Origin: a virus
Reading direction: 5' to 3' (one strand)
Virus record (IMG/VR): IMGVR_UViG_3300045972_000807
Location: 1 to 64,000 of that record
DNA: 64,000 nucleotides
The notes below the pieces were generated by a model. That model did not search any database and was not told the origin of the DNA. It saw only the letters and a list, made by a program, of their open reading frames with translations. Made by a program: the position numbers and the translations under genes. Every line of letters begins with the position of its first letter. Position 1 is the first letter of the stretch. This document shows, piece by piece, positions 33,577 through 42,124 of this stretch.

Positions 33577-34263
33577 CTAACCCAAGGATTTAACGACTTG
33601 CTCAGACACGTCTCGGTATTGTGCCATCATGTAGTCAGCCATGCCCTTCTTGGCTTGCTCTACGGTAACACGGAATTCCTTGAAGTCTTCCTTGTCCATA
33701 CGGCCCTTAGCAGACTCTTGGACTAGCGTCATGCTAGTAACCAGCTGAGAAGCAATGTCCATGTAGGAAGGGCGAATGGTGCGATCAACGATAGACTGGC
33801 CTAGGTTGGCTTTGTCCTTCAACACCTGTAGGTCGCCCAGCAATTCGCGTACCGTGCTTACCAAGGTATTGAAACCGTAGATGCCTTTAGTGGATTTTGA
33901 TTCGCGGATGTGATGCTCGGCCATAGGCAGAACTTCGCATACGGATTGGATGAGTGCCTTAATGATTAGGCTGGACGCTCCATCTGCGTTGCCCATGCTA
34001 ATCATTTCTACAATCGTATCCGCCTGCGTACCGAACCGTGAGTTCAGAGCCATGACCACTTCCGGGTCTTTTATGGCTACAGGTTTGTTTCCGTTAACCG
34101 ACACCAAGGCAAGCTCAGTGCCTGTCTTGGTCTTCAGCTTAGTGGTTGGTTTCTTCTTGAGCTCTTTTGTCTTAGTGTCCACGTCCTTTGCCTTGATAGC
34201 ATCGGACTTGGGCACACGGAGTTTAGGCTTAGGAGCCTGACTAGGTTTAGTTGCAAATCTCAT
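33577..34263 (-). CDS. Hypothetical protein with Lys-rich N-terminus
   Basis: A 228-residue protein. The first ~50 residues are a Lys/Pro/Thr-rich unstructured segment that could bind DNA or act as a leader; the rest is helical. No motif recognised. It is in the operon of probable virion or ejected proteins. Confidence 0.65.
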   Translation of the reverse strand: MRFATKPSQAPKPKLRVPKSDAIKAKDVDTKTKELKKKPTTKLKTKTGTELALVSVNGNKPVAIKDPEVVMALNSRFGTQADTIVEMISMGNADGASSLIIKALIQSVCEVLPMAEHHIRESKSTKGIYGFNTLVSTVRELLGDLQVLKDKANLGQSIVDRTIRPSYMDIASQLVTSMTLVQESAKGRMDKEDFKEFRVTVEQAKKGMADYMMAQYRDVSEQVVKSLG

Positions 34264-34268
34264 TTTGT

Positions 34269-35045
34269 TTAGTGCTTTACCAACACACGGAACTGGTTAG
34301 GCAACTCCTGGATTAGCATGTAGGAATCTTGGAACATATGGCTGCGGTCGCCTACTTCTTCGTACCCAGCTTTGTCGGCTACGTGCCGTATGTCATTGAA
34401 AAAGTTAGTCAAAGCGCCCTTGGGATCCTTGGGATTGTCTTTGACCTTAAAGAGATAGTTCTCTTCATGCGTAGACGGCTGGGTAACCTTGTAGCACTCA
34501 AGGTAGAACATGTCTGAGTAATAGCCGATAGGACTTTGGGCATCGTAATGCGGGTTAGCGGCTTCTTTGAACTCTTTAGGCAGTGCTCGGCACAGGCGTG
34601 TAAAGAAGTCCATACCTGTTACAGCTTCTACCTTGATCCTTTTAGCTTTAACCTTGGACTTTACCTTGTCCACTGGGTAGGAAGCCACCACGGTTATAAG
34701 CTCTTCGCCGTAACCATTGAAGTTGCTTACGACCCCTTTTATCATGGGCATAACGTGGGCTCTTGTAAACACTAAACCGGTGTGCAACTTACCCAGTTTG
34801 TGAGCAGAGAACTCCTTAGGAGTCTTGTCCTTAGCTTCCCTTGTGAGATTAAGGTTAGGCATCTCACCGTAGATGTTCCACACTATACCGATAACCTGTT
34901 TTACCATCAGGCCTTCAGACTTACCGTCCCAGCCTTCGTTAACGGCCAACCGCTTTACTCGGGCTTCTGACACCTTGGTAGTCTCAAGTATCGCATGAAG
35001 CCAGCAAGGCATCTTCCACGGGGGTACGTATGGTTTAATAGGCAT
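34269..35045 (-). CDS. Hypothetical protein with MPIK N-terminus
   Basis: A 258-residue basic protein of mixed structure, with no recognised motif or membrane span. The N-terminus MPIKPY belongs to the MPIK/MSIR group found in many neighbours. It starts 3 bases after the stop of the preceding gene. Confidence 0.65.
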   Translation of the reverse strand: MPIKPYVPPWKMPCWLHAILETTKVSEARVKRLAVNEGWDGKSEGLMVKQVIGIVWNIYGEMPNLNLTREAKDKTPKEFSAHKLGKLHTGLVFTRAHVMPMIKGVVSNFNGYGEELITVVASYPVDKVKSKVKAKRIKVEAVTGMDFFTRLCRALPKEFKEAANPHYDAQSPIGYYSDMFYLECYKVTQPSTHEENYLFKVKDNPKDPKGALTNFFNDIRHVADKAGYEEVGDRSHMFQDSYMLIQELPNQFRVLVKH

Positions 35046-35048
35046 GAT

Positions 35049-35435
35049 TTAGTTGTCCTGATCTAGATAGTCCATAACAGCTTGGTACTCTTTTGGATTA
35101 GAGACCTTGCGGAATTGTAGTGCGTAGTCATCGTTGTCTTTGACCATCTGCAGTATTGAGTCTTGCGCCCCAAGCTCTTGCATTAGCTTGAGTGCTTCCT
35201 GCTCGTTACCTTTGGTGTACTCTTTAAGGAGCCCCTGGAGTAACCTGTTAGCCTTAGTTGACATTGTTTTAACTACGTTCCTAGGCGCCGGGTTACCGTC
35301 AGCCATATTGAAAGTGGAACGCCGCTCGCTAAGGATGTCTTCCAGAAGCATTGTCTTGTCGTACGCTTTAACTATAACCGAAGGCAAGGTATAGCGGTGC
35401 ATGTTTGCCATAACCCCATACTTCCGAATGCTCAC
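35049..35435 (-). CDS. Hypothetical protein with MSIRK N-terminus
   Basis: A 128-residue helical protein. The GTG start overlaps the stop of the Nudix gene (GTGA), so the two are translationally coupled. An internal ATG (MANMHR, codon 9) is an alternative start. Function unknown. Confidence 0.6.
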   Translation of the reverse strand: MSIRKYGVMANMHRYTLPSVIVKAYDKTMLLEDILSERRSTFNMADGNPAPRNVVKTMSTKANRLLQGLLKEYTKGNEQEALKLMQELGAQDSILQMVKDNDDYALQFRKVSNPKEYQAVMDYLDQDN

Positions 35436-35938
35436 AGTGTTCTCCCAAACTTCACCATAGCCAAAGTAGCCAACAGAAGCGCGTCTTCTGTTTTAAGAAG
35501 GTCTTCCAGGGAGTGCCATCGAACGTAAGCGTTCTCTTCCACCTCGCTACCGTCACCCACCGCCTGAGTAAATCCGCAACCGGCAAGGTCAGCGGAGAAC
35601 GAATGCGTTACCTTGGTGCACCCCTTGTAGGTGTACACTGGACCGTGGTAGGTCACAGCTTCTTCTAGCACAACAGCGCCAGCCTCTTCGCGAAGCTCCC
35701 TCAGGCAAGTCTGCATAGGAGTCTCGCCTGGGTCTATGGAGCCTGTTAAGCTACACAGCTTAGGCTTGTTTGAAACCGTAGCGCTCATCTGCTCGTGCAA
35801 TAGCAAAAAAGGACGGCCATCAGTGCGTGTTGAGTCGTAGCACAAGCAGGTGATGCCATCGTGGTTCTCAGCCAGGTACTCGATGCCTGAGTCTGTTATG
35901 TTGTGGCTGAACCAACCACCGTCGTAGAGTTTAGTCAT
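35432..35938 (-). CDS. Nudix hydrolase
   Basis: A 168-residue protein with a complete Nudix box (residues 66-88): Gly, five residues, Glu (72), seven residues, then REL-REE-AG. Nudix enzymes cut nucleoside diphosphates linked to other groups, such as ADP-ribose, NAD-related compounds, dinucleotides or mRNA caps; the substrate cannot be told here. Both ends overlap neighbours by 4 bases, upstream with the solute-binding-like gene and downstream with a small unknown gene. Confidence 0.88.
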   Translation of the reverse strand: MTKLYDGGWFSHNITDSGIEYLAENHDGITCLCYDSTRTDGRPFLLLHEQMSATVSNKPKLCSLTGSIDPGETPMQTCLRELREEAGAVVLEEAVTYHGPVYTYKGCTKVTHSFSADLAGCGFTQAVGDGSEVEENAYVRWHSLEDLLKTEDALLLATLAMVKFGRTL

Positions 35939-36750
35939 TTTGTCGCAGTACCGTAAGCAGGCAAAAGTGGAGGTTTATTTGCTGTCAAAATCTTTGAGAT
36001 TGTCTTGTCAGCCAATAGCTTGTTGGTTGCGTTAAGCATAGGCCTGTAAAGATGCATGTTCTTGCTCTTGCGGGAAAACCCAAAGCCTATGAAAGCGTCT
36101 TTTATGCTTCCTGCGTACTTAGGTCCTCTAATGCTTCCCTGCGAAAGCATAAAATCCCCAGCGTCCTTATTAACAACCACCGCGACCTTAGTTCCCTTGG
36201 GAGACATTATCAAATTCTGAAACGCCATGATATTGCTCGAGGACAATACAACGCTTTTGGGCTTTGTTTCTTGTGCTACCAAAGAGGTTGCAGAAGGTCC
36301 AAAAGAGTAAATCGTAAAGTCACTTATTTCGTCTGAACCGGTGTCCCACGTCCAACGAGAGTCGTACGGAACAAAAAAGGCGTAAGACGAACGGACGATG
36401 GGCGTTGAGGCGTAAAGGATCTTTTCGTTACGCTCTTCCGGGTCTTCGTTAACAGTAAGCGTGAAGATTACATCCGCTTCCCCTGTGGCTACAAGCTGCA
36501 TCGACTCTTGAAAAGAATGCATCTCAGTCGTACACGAAATCTTAGCTTCAGAACAGATCGCGCTCATAACCTTAACAAGAGCCCCATCTATAACCCCGTT
36601 ACTCTTATAGGAGAACGGTGGGTATACGTGAGACACTAGCTTCAGGCTTTCCGTAGGAGCAGGCTCTTTGCTCTTTACGGGTTTACCGGCCGATACTGCG
36701 GCGATTACGATCGTCAGCAGTATGCCGCTTACGGCAAGTTTCTTAATCAT
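35935..36750 (-). CDS. Exported solute-binding-like protein (SBP family 3 type)
   Basis: A 271-residue protein with a Sec signal peptide: MIKK, a hydrophobic core of about 16 residues and a VSA cleavage site. The mature part has the pattern of family 3 extracellular solute-binding domains: a first strand then YPPFSY, GxxVKVMSAIC, a stretch ending VATGEADVIFTLTVNEDPEERN, then YASTPIVRSSYAFFVP. It should be periplasmic and bind a small ligand. It overlaps a membrane-protein gene upstream by 8 bases and the Nudix gene by 4. The ATG at 36750 is preferred to a TTG at 36765. No ABC transporter genes are present, so it more likely senses or interferes than imports. Confidence 0.75.
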   Translation of the reverse strand: MIKKLAVSGILLTIVIAAVSAGKPVKSKEPAPTESLKLVSHVYPPFSYKSNGVIDGALVKVMSAICSEAKISCTTEMHSFQESMQLVATGEADVIFTLTVNEDPEERNEKILYASTPIVRSSYAFFVPYDSRWTWDTGSDEISDFTIYSFGPSATSLVAQETKPKSVVLSSSNIMAFQNLIMSPKGTKVAVVVNKDAGDFMLSQGSIRGPKYAGSIKDAFIGFGFSRKSKNMHLYRPMLNATNKLLADKTISKILTANKPPLLPAYGTATK

Positions 36751-37204
36751 ATTCGGTAGTCTCAAAGCAGATGTCGTCCACAGACATTGTGAACTGTCTC
36801 TGGGACAGAGTGGGCCACCAGCTGTACTCTACAGCAACACACCATTCACCCTGGACTATCTTGGGTATTATGGTGGAAGAAGCTACTTTGAAATCTTCAT
36901 CAACTGAGCTAAAGGACGTTCCGTCAATCAGGAGGTAGTCCTCAGGATGACCTTTACGGTACAGCTTGTGTGCAGAGCTTATGACTGACTTTTTAAGCCC
37001 CTTCATAGTCCTTACTTCCATAAGGATAGACGTATTCTGGGACTTGTTATGATTTACGATCACTATAGCCTCTTTTTGCCTGAAGGGAACCTCAGACACA
37101 AAGGATACCATCACGATGTACATAACTAGGAACACAAGGGCTGCTACGAGTAACCGTAGCACCCAACTGCTCACTTCCATTAGTCGCTCACTGAGCGTGC
37201 TCAT
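36743..37204 (-). CDS. Single-pass membrane protein with periplasmic domain
   Basis: A 153-residue protein with a short cytoplasmic N-terminus, one transmembrane segment (about residues 15-37) and a ~115-residue domain predicted outside, containing two Cys and several Trp/Tyr. It overlaps the coiled-coil membrane gene upstream by 4 bases and the solute-binding-like gene downstream by 8. The three may form one envelope complex. No family recognised. Confidence 0.65.
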   Translation of the reverse strand: MSTLSERLMEVSSWVLRLLVAALVFLVMYIVMVSFVSEVPFRQKEAIVIVNHNKSQNTSILMEVRTMKGLKKSVISSAHKLYRKGHPEDYLLIDGTSFSSVDEDFKVASSTIIPKIVQGEWCVAVEYSWWPTLSQRQFTMSVDDICFETTEYD

Positions 37205-37770
37205 TTTCCAGGCTCCTTAGTCGAGTGCTCGCTAACAGGGGCTGCTTTAGCAGCTCTTTCTGTTATAGCTTTATCGACCCATTCGGCAAATTGGGACTTT
37301 AGACCCAATAGCATAATGGCAACCAATGCCATAAATATACCCTGAACCACAGTCTTGATGAACTTTTCCTTCAAGTCCTTTTTGAGCTTCTTGTCTTCAG
37401 CTTCTTTCTCACGTTTGATCTTAAGCTGTTCAGCATACTGATCGTGATGCTCGTGATGCTCGTCTGCACTCTTTCCCGGGAGAGACTCCACAATGCTTTC
37501 GACGTGCCGTTTTATGTGCCTAACGTCGGTCTCTAGCCTAGTTAACCTATGCTCGTGTACCTGCAGAGCTGGTTGGGAAGACGCGGGGATAACAGGCGGA
37601 GTCTTGTATTCACGGCGTACAGAATGTTCCAAAGGGACAGGTTCAGAGTCTACCGGGCCATAGCCTCCCAAGGGAGCTAAGTCTGAATCTGGCGGGAACT
37701 CTTTACGCTTGTTAACGGACGGCGGCAGATCGCGCGGACGTTTAGGTTCGTTGGACTGGTCGTCGGTCAT
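37201..37770 (-). CDS. Coiled-coil, C-terminally anchored membrane protein (holin/XhlA-like?)
   Basis: A 189-residue protein: a Pro-rich flexible N-terminus (1-70), a coiled coil (about 75-100, RLTRLETDVRHIKRHV), a His/Lys/Glu-rich helix, one transmembrane segment (about 148-167) and a short charged end. The coiled coil followed by a single span recalls XhlA-type holin-associated proteins, but it could equally be a scaffold for the two envelope proteins encoded next. ATG at 37770 with GAGG 5 bases upstream. Confidence 0.55.
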   Translation of the reverse strand: MTDDQSNEPKRPRDLPPSVNKRKEFPPDSDLAPLGGYGPVDSEPVPLEHSVRREYKTPPVIPASSQPALQVHEHRLTRLETDVRHIKRHVESIVESLPGKSADEHHEHHDQYAEQLKIKREKEAEDKKLKKDLKEKFIKTVVQGIFMALVAIMLLGLKSQFAEWVDKAITERAAKAAPVSEHSTKEPGK

Positions 37771-37814
37771 AAACACCTCATAGTTTGGATTAGGCTAGCT
37801 GAGGTTTAGTTATT

Positions 37815-38027
37815 TTATCTCCCTTTGCTAACTAACTTATCGTAATCGTCCCTACAGTCTGAATCGCAAAACCTAGGATTCATACTGCCCTCCTCGATGG
37901 GCTCTCCGCAAGCCAAACAGTACCCATTGCCTACTACAGGCTTATGCAGGTTAGCTGTTATGGCGTTAAGCGCGTCAGTCATTGAGCGCTCGTAATGGTC
38001 AGTGGCTAAGTCTACAATATCTACCAT
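37815..38027 (-). CDS. TraR/DksA-like C4 zinc-finger protein
   Basis: A 70-residue protein with Cys37-x2-Cys40 and Cys54-x3-Cys58 in the pattern YCLACGEPIEE...FCDSDC typical of TraR/DksA-family proteins. The N-terminus MVDIVDLATD with Asp3 and Asp6 resembles the TraR tip that enters the RNA polymerase secondary channel. It may reprogram host transcription without ppGpp. GAGGTGA precedes the ATG. Other small C4 fingers are possible. Confidence 0.65.
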   Translation of the reverse strand: MVDIVDLATDHYERSMTDALNAITANLHKPVVGNGYCLACGEPIEEGSMNPRFCDSDCRDDYDKLVSKGR

Positions 38028-38030
38028 GAT

Positions 38031-38528
38031 TCACCTCGCAACCTTGAACAGCTCTGGTTGCCCTTTAGGGGTTATAACCTTGGTACTCTTTTCAGCACAC
38101 ATTCCGTCTTGCATACACTCGATAATGTCTCGAGTTATATGCCTAGCCCTGAGATGCTTCACAAGAATGTGAGTCTCAATAGGCACATCGCCTTGAATTT
38201 CAATCGCCGCTAGCATACGATGCCGGCCTTCATGCCCAGTGATCTTAGCTACGCCTTCAAAATTTCCTTCTTCCCAGGCCTCTGGCACGGTTACATCAAG
38301 GAAAGGAGCACCGATAGTGCCACCCGACTTTATGTGATCCACAATCAGTTGAACCTTGTCTTTTTCCCCGTCCAAAGGAAGGGCTAAGGACAAAAACACT
38401 GAAGGTTTCATCAGTACCTGCAATCCAAAGTAGTCTATATCCGCGTTATACGGAACAGCACCCCAGCCACTTTTGTTGTCGATGGTTACCTTGGCAGTTA
38501 CACGATTTGCAATTTTGGTTATTGGCAT
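38031..38528 (-). CDS. ParB/sulfiredoxin-like protein (GHEGRHR motif)
   Basis: A 165-residue protein. Residues 96-110 (KITGHEGRHRMLAAI) match the core GxxRxxA-type motif of the ParB/sulfiredoxin fold, in which this loop binds nucleotide or DNA. No helix-turn-helix is attached. The N-terminus MPITKI belongs to the MPIK-like group. Its role is unknown; nuclease or nucleotide-binding activity is possible from the fold. Confidence 0.5.
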   Translation of the reverse strand: MPITKIANRVTAKVTIDNKSGWGAVPYNADIDYFGLQVLMKPSVFLSLALPLDGEKDKVQLIVDHIKSGGTIGAPFLDVTVPEAWEEGNFEGVAKITGHEGRHRMLAAIEIQGDVPIETHILVKHLRARHITRDIIECMQDGMCAEKSTKVITPKGQPELFKVAR

Positions 38529-38562
38529 AGTTTACGCTCCCGGCAGGGATAGATAGCACTCA

Positions 38563-38586
38563 GGGAGCCTCTAAGTAGAGGCTCCC
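38563..38586 (-). terminator. Hairpin downstream of a probable virion gene
   Basis: GGGAGCCTCTA (38563-38573) and TAGAGGCTCCC (38576-38586) form a stem of about 10 bp with a very small loop. The minus-strand side is followed by TGAGTGC, not a U-run, so it may protect the 3' end of the upstream message or stop transcription weakly. Confidence 0.5.
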
Positions 38587-38595
38587 TTGAACTTC

Positions 38596-39393
38596 TTAGG
38601 ACAGACCCATCTCTTCGATTTGGGTAATAATCTTGTCCACGTACTCTTGCTGAGCCGCGTCGCCGGGGCCGGTACCGTCTTGGTTACCGTAGGCCAGCTT
38701 GTAGTAGTCCTTCATCGTGTTGATGGGTTCATTGAACACGGTGGACTTGACTCCCTTTTTGACCTTCATGTTGTCGTCTTGGTAGGCGGCAATGATGAAG
38801 TCGCTCTTGACAGTTTGCTTGCCAGCGTCAGTGATGACGATAGCGTCGCCGGTAGCGTTGGAGGACAGGCAGAATCCGTAGTCCACGTCTGTAGTCCAGG
38901 GGCCTTGTTTCACGAATGCTACCAGGTCATGGCGTTCCACGGAAGCCATGGACACACGGTTCAAACGGGGGATAGAGCCTGTGGGGCTCACGCGGGATGC
39001 TTGCACCAGGGATTCGAGATCGTCAACGCCGTTACGGGCCAGGTATTTGCCTGAGGCGCCTTCCTTCATTTCCCAGAGGGTCTTGTCATTGTTGTCCAGG
39101 TACATATTGCTGGACAGGACGCGGAAGTCCTTTGCCAGGTCAGCAATGCTTTCCACTGGGCGGGTTTCGCGGGATGCGGCAACGTAGCCAATGATTGTCG
39201 TATCGTTCAATTTGCGGAACGATGCGGCAATGGGCGCGCCGGCGCTTTTGAGAGCAGCCGTGATCGAGGCCAGGATGGACTCGCGCTTGGCGTTGGGTTG
39301 AATGGACGCAGTGACCTTAGCCAGGCTAGGGGTAACCATCTTGTATTCATGGATGGTTGCTGCGCTTACGGTGATGGGAGCTTGGTGTTTCAT
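38596..39393 (-). CDS. Probable virion structural protein
   Basis: A 265-residue protein without Cys-rich or enzyme motifs, balanced in charge and rich in Ala, Val, Ser and Thr, as common in virion proteins. It has its own Shine-Dalgarno sequence (AAGGAA) and its message ends in a strong hairpin, both features of a highly expressed gene. It is a candidate for a major head or tail component, but I cannot match it to a known capsid fold. Confidence 0.5.
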   Translation of the reverse strand: MKHQAPITVSAATIHEYKMVTPSLAKVTASIQPNAKRESILASITAALKSAGAPIAASFRKLNDTTIIGYVAASRETRPVESIADLAKDFRVLSSNMYLDNNDKTLWEMKEGASGKYLARNGVDDLESLVQASRVSPTGSIPRLNRVSMASVERHDLVAFVKQGPWTTDVDYGFCLSSNATGDAIVITDAGKQTVKSDFIIAAYQDDNMKVKKGVKSTVFNEPINTMKDYYKLAYGNQDGTGPGDAAQQEYVDKIITQIEEMGLS

Positions 39394-39413
39394 TTTGAAA
39401 GTTTCCTTGTGAA

Positions 39414-40217
39414 TTACATTAGACCGTCGTCGTTGATAGAACGATTGTTTACTTCAGTGATCTCGTCGTTAAGATCAACGACTCCATCGTTAATAAGAGC
39501 TTGCTGCTCTGCGTCGTCACCCTCCGTTACCGGAGCTCCATCGTCTATCCCGGTCCTAGTGTTCCGGGGCGTAGAGTCGGAAGTAACCACATTTGCTGTA
39601 GTCATGTCGTCCATGGATGACATAGGCATCAGAAAATCGTCTACTTCCTCGGGATACGGAGCAGGTATGTTAGCTACAGCAGGGGCGGTAGCGATAACCT
39701 GCGCGGGTGGTGGTGCAGAGGCTGCTACAGCCATACCCACAAAAGGATCGGCGTCTGTTCCGATCTGATCGGCCTCAAGGGTAGAGCAAAGCTCAATTAC
39801 CTTTTGAAGGTCGACCACAGGGGCGTCTAGCGCGTCAGCTAACTTGCTAACCTGCTCAACCGTAGGCATCGGAAATACCACCAGGTAAGCCTTCACCAAA
39901 GTCAGGATAGCGTCCTCAATAAAGAGGTCGTTAACTGGCTCAGGGTTTAAGAACTCGTCCCAGTTAACCGTCGAGGCCGTCTTAGGCTTGGCAGGTTCTG
40001 CTGGCTTTGCCGGTTCGGCCGGTTCAGCGGGCTTGGCTGGCTCAACAGGCTTAGAAGGTTTGGCAGGCTCTGCAGGTTTAGCTGGCTTAGTCGGCTCCTC
40101 CGGTTTAGAGGGCTTGGCAGGTTCAGCCGGTTTAGCAGGTTCTGCTGGCTCCTCAGGCTTCTGTTGACCAGAAGGGCCTTCCGCGGCCGTTATAGTTCGT
40201 AACTTAATTATGGGCAT
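39414..40217 (-). CDS. Hypothetical protein with Pro-Ala-Lys-Glu repeat
   Basis: A 267-residue protein. After an MPIIKLRTITAAEG leader, residues ~17-78 are tandem three-residue units of the EPA/KPA/EPS type, forming an extended, rigid, charged linker. A helical domain (80-150) and an acidic, disordered C-terminus follow. The TAAEG site could be a protease cut. Probably an internal or surface virion protein. Confidence 0.6.
   Translation of the reverse strand: MPIIKLRTITAAEGPSGQQKPEEPAEPAKPAEPAKPSKPEEPTKPAKPAEPAKPSKPVEPAKPAEPAEPAKPAEPAKPKTASTVNWDEFLNPEPVNDLFIEDAILTLVKAYLVVFPMPTVEQVSKLADALDAPVVDLQKVIELCSTLEADQIGTDADPFVGMAVAASAPPPAQVIATAPAVANIPAPYPEEVDDFLMPMSSMDDMTTANVVTSDSTPRNTRTGIDDGAPVTEGDDAEQQALINDGVVDLNDEITEVNNRSINDDGLM
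39980..40170 (-). repeat. Short tandem repeat encoding (E/K)P(A/S) units
   Basis: About twenty imperfect 9-base units, seen on the plus strand as variations of GGTTCTGCTGGCTTTGCC. They encode alternating Glu-Pro-Ala and Lys-Pro-Ala. Such repeats change length easily by slippage. Confidence 0.75.
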
Positions 40218-40265
40218 CCTAATTTCTCCATCTTACTGAATATAACATTGATCTCGCAGCGTTAT

Positions 40266-40523
40266 TTACCGCATATGCGGATGGCGTCTTGTATGACACG
40301 ACTCGCATAGCGTCATTAAATTTGCGTTGGACGTTAGACCTCCTCGGTTAAGAGACCGTATGTGGTGGGTGTGTAAATGCTGGGTTGAACCGCAGTCCAA
40401 GCATTTGTTACCGTCCCGGTCTTGGATCTCCTTTACCTTCTGGTACCAGTTCTTGCCGTAAGAGTCCCGGCGTATAACCGTTCCTCCTGAGCTGCCTTTT
40501 CTCCTGGAATTTGACAGGGCCAT
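40266..40523 (-). CDS. HNH endonuclease
   Basis: An 85-residue protein that is little more than an HNH domain: CLDCG, HTHHI, an asparagine in LTSNANLMTL, and CESCH, giving the two CxxC zinc pairs and the HNH triad. TAGGAG 8 bases upstream supports the start. It overlaps the upstream gene by 116 bases in another frame. It may be a homing endonuclease or a packaging-associated HNH; distance from terminase favours homing. Confidence 0.85.
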   Translation of the reverse strand: MALSNSRRKGSSGGTVIRRDSYGKNWYQKVKEIQDRDGNKCLDCGSTQHLHTHHIRSLNRGGLTSNANLMTLCESCHTRRHPHMR

Positions 40524-40872
40524 TATCTGCGCTCCTAACTATGAGTGTCTTTGTTATTGGTTCGAGGGTCCACACATAATGCTGATCGCTTAGCACAGCA
40601 CTACCTGCCAACAGAGGGAAATTAGACGCCAATTCAGGAATCATAACTTCCACAACTTCCTTGAAGATTTCTCTGGGTAGTTGGCGTTGCAGGGATATGC
40701 TAGTTGTGCCTTGAAACTGATAGCTTTTCTTCTTACGGGTCACGCGTATCTTAACGTGCGCCAGCAGCCCTGAGTCATCGGCCACTACCCGCAGGACAGA
40801 TAGGTTAAGCCGTTGTGCTAAGGTTTTTAGGATCAATAGCAGGTTTGTCTTGGGTGGGGTAAACCTAGGCAT
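40408..40872 (-). CDS. Hypothetical basic protein, 3' end overlapped by HNH gene
   Basis: A 154-residue very basic protein, unrecognised. The ATG at 40872 has GGTGA 5 bases upstream and overlaps the previous stop; a GTG at 40881 is an alternative. Its last ~38 residues are read from bases that also encode the N-terminus of the HNH protein. The original 3' end may have been replaced when the HNH gene inserted. Confidence 0.55.
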   Translation of the reverse strand: MPRFTPPKTNLLLILKTLAQRLNLSVLRVVADDSGLLAHVKIRVTRKKKSYQFQGTTSISLQRQLPREIFKEVVEVMIPELASNFPLLAGSAVLSDQHYVWTLEPITKTLIVRSADNGPVKFQEKRQLRRNGYTPGLLRQELVPEGKGDPRPGR

Positions 40873-42118
40873 AGTTGTCACCCAGCCTAGCTTGTATCAG
40901 TAGCACAGTAGACACTGTCTTTTCAAGATCTTTCTTGCCGAACAGGTAAGGCTTTATCTTGTTAGCAATGCCCATTTTTCCTGCATGAGCCAAACCGGTG
41001 TACACCAAAGCCAAGCACAGGTTAAGAGCAGTTACTACGTCAGCGCTGTCCTGTACCAAGTGCCCAAGCCAGCTTATGCCGGTATTTAGTCCCGCCATTC
41101 CCGAGATGCTCAGGATTACGCCAGTGAGACCTTCAGGATCAGCGAACAGGTCAGCAACATCGAAGTGACCTTTGAGGGCCATAACAATGGACGTCATGTT
41201 CAAGTCAGTGTTGGGGTGTCCGGTAAAGGAAGCATTGATCCACAGGTACAGGAGCAGAGCAGCTATAACTACACCGCCTACCTTAGTAAGGATGGGGTGA
41301 GCGTGAAGCACGTCGTCTACCTTGGCTGCACCGGACTTGATCTTGTCCAACCAGCCTTCTTCCTCAAGAGACTTTAGGGTCTCAATTAGCAGTTTAGGTC
41401 CAGCGTGTGCCAGCTTGACAAACGCGTTAACCAGAACCTTGAGGTTGAAGCCTATGCCCTTGAGTAGAGCGAAGATGTCCTTTTGCTTCAAGGCAACGAT
41501 GACATCCTTGATACCAATCTTTAACCCATCGACCAGCTCATGGGTAAGTTCCTTGAGATGGTCCATTAGGGCGCCCAAGGGACCCGGAATACTGAATGCT
41601 GTCTGGACACTTGGGTCCAGCGTATCAATAGTGGAACAGTAGAGCTCGTAGGTTATGTCGTTAGCTGACATAACAGGGTAACGCTTGATACTCTTTGCCA
41701 TACTGCTATGCACAAGGAACTGAGCATTAAGGCCAAGCTCTTTTAGGCACTCGTTAGCGTCAAGGCCCTTGGACTTGGCGTACTTACGAAAGATTTCAAG
41801 AACCTTTTCACAGTCCTCATAGGCCTCAGGAGCATCCTCACGAGTGATATGCTCTTCAGCAATGTAGTTCAACTGCTCAATGGCTTCCTTAGCCTTACGC
41901 TGAACAGCCTCAGGGAGCTTATGGAGTCCAGCACCACCTGTAAGAGGCTTAAGCTCAAAGTCCTTAACTTCCTTTGGGGTGAGTTCATGGTCGTAGGTCA
42001 ACACGCCGTGCCTAACACCATCAATGCCTTGGTTGCTTGGATCGTAATGCACGTAACCTTTAGGTACTGCGCCGAGTCCGGGCGGCCTGTACACTAGGCC
42101 GTATTTGAATTCTGCCAT
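40865..42118 (-). CDS. Helical protein with membrane segments, possible ejection protein
   Basis: A 417-residue protein. The first half is soluble and helical; the second has about three hydrophobic segments (near 287-303, 333-355 and 370-390). Together with its place among probable virion genes this could be an internal head protein ejected to form a channel in the host membrane. No family recognised and no catalytic motif. Confidence 0.55.
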   Translation of the reverse strand: MAEFKYGLVYRPPGLGAVPKGYVHYDPSNQGIDGVRHGVLTYDHELTPKEVKDFELKPLTGGAGLHKLPEAVQRKAKEAIEQLNYIAEEHITREDAPEAYEDCEKVLEIFRKYAKSKGLDANECLKELGLNAQFLVHSSMAKSIKRYPVMSANDITYELYCSTIDTLDPSVQTAFSIPGPLGALMDHLKELTHELVDGLKIGIKDVIVALKQKDIFALLKGIGFNLKVLVNAFVKLAHAGPKLLIETLKSLEEEGWLDKIKSGAAKVDDVLHAHPILTKVGGVVIAALLLYLWINASFTGHPNTDLNMTSIVMALKGHFDVADLFADPEGLTGVILSISGMAGLNTGISWLGHLVQDSADVVTALNLCLALVYTGLAHAGKMGIANKIKPYLFGKKDLEKTVSTVLLIQARLGDNYA

Positions 42119-42124
42119 TGTTAT

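Noticed and set aside
35935-36750. Solute-binding-like gene as part of an ABC transporter operon
   Set aside because: No permease or ATPase gene is adjacent; its neighbours are two unknown membrane proteins and a Nudix gene.
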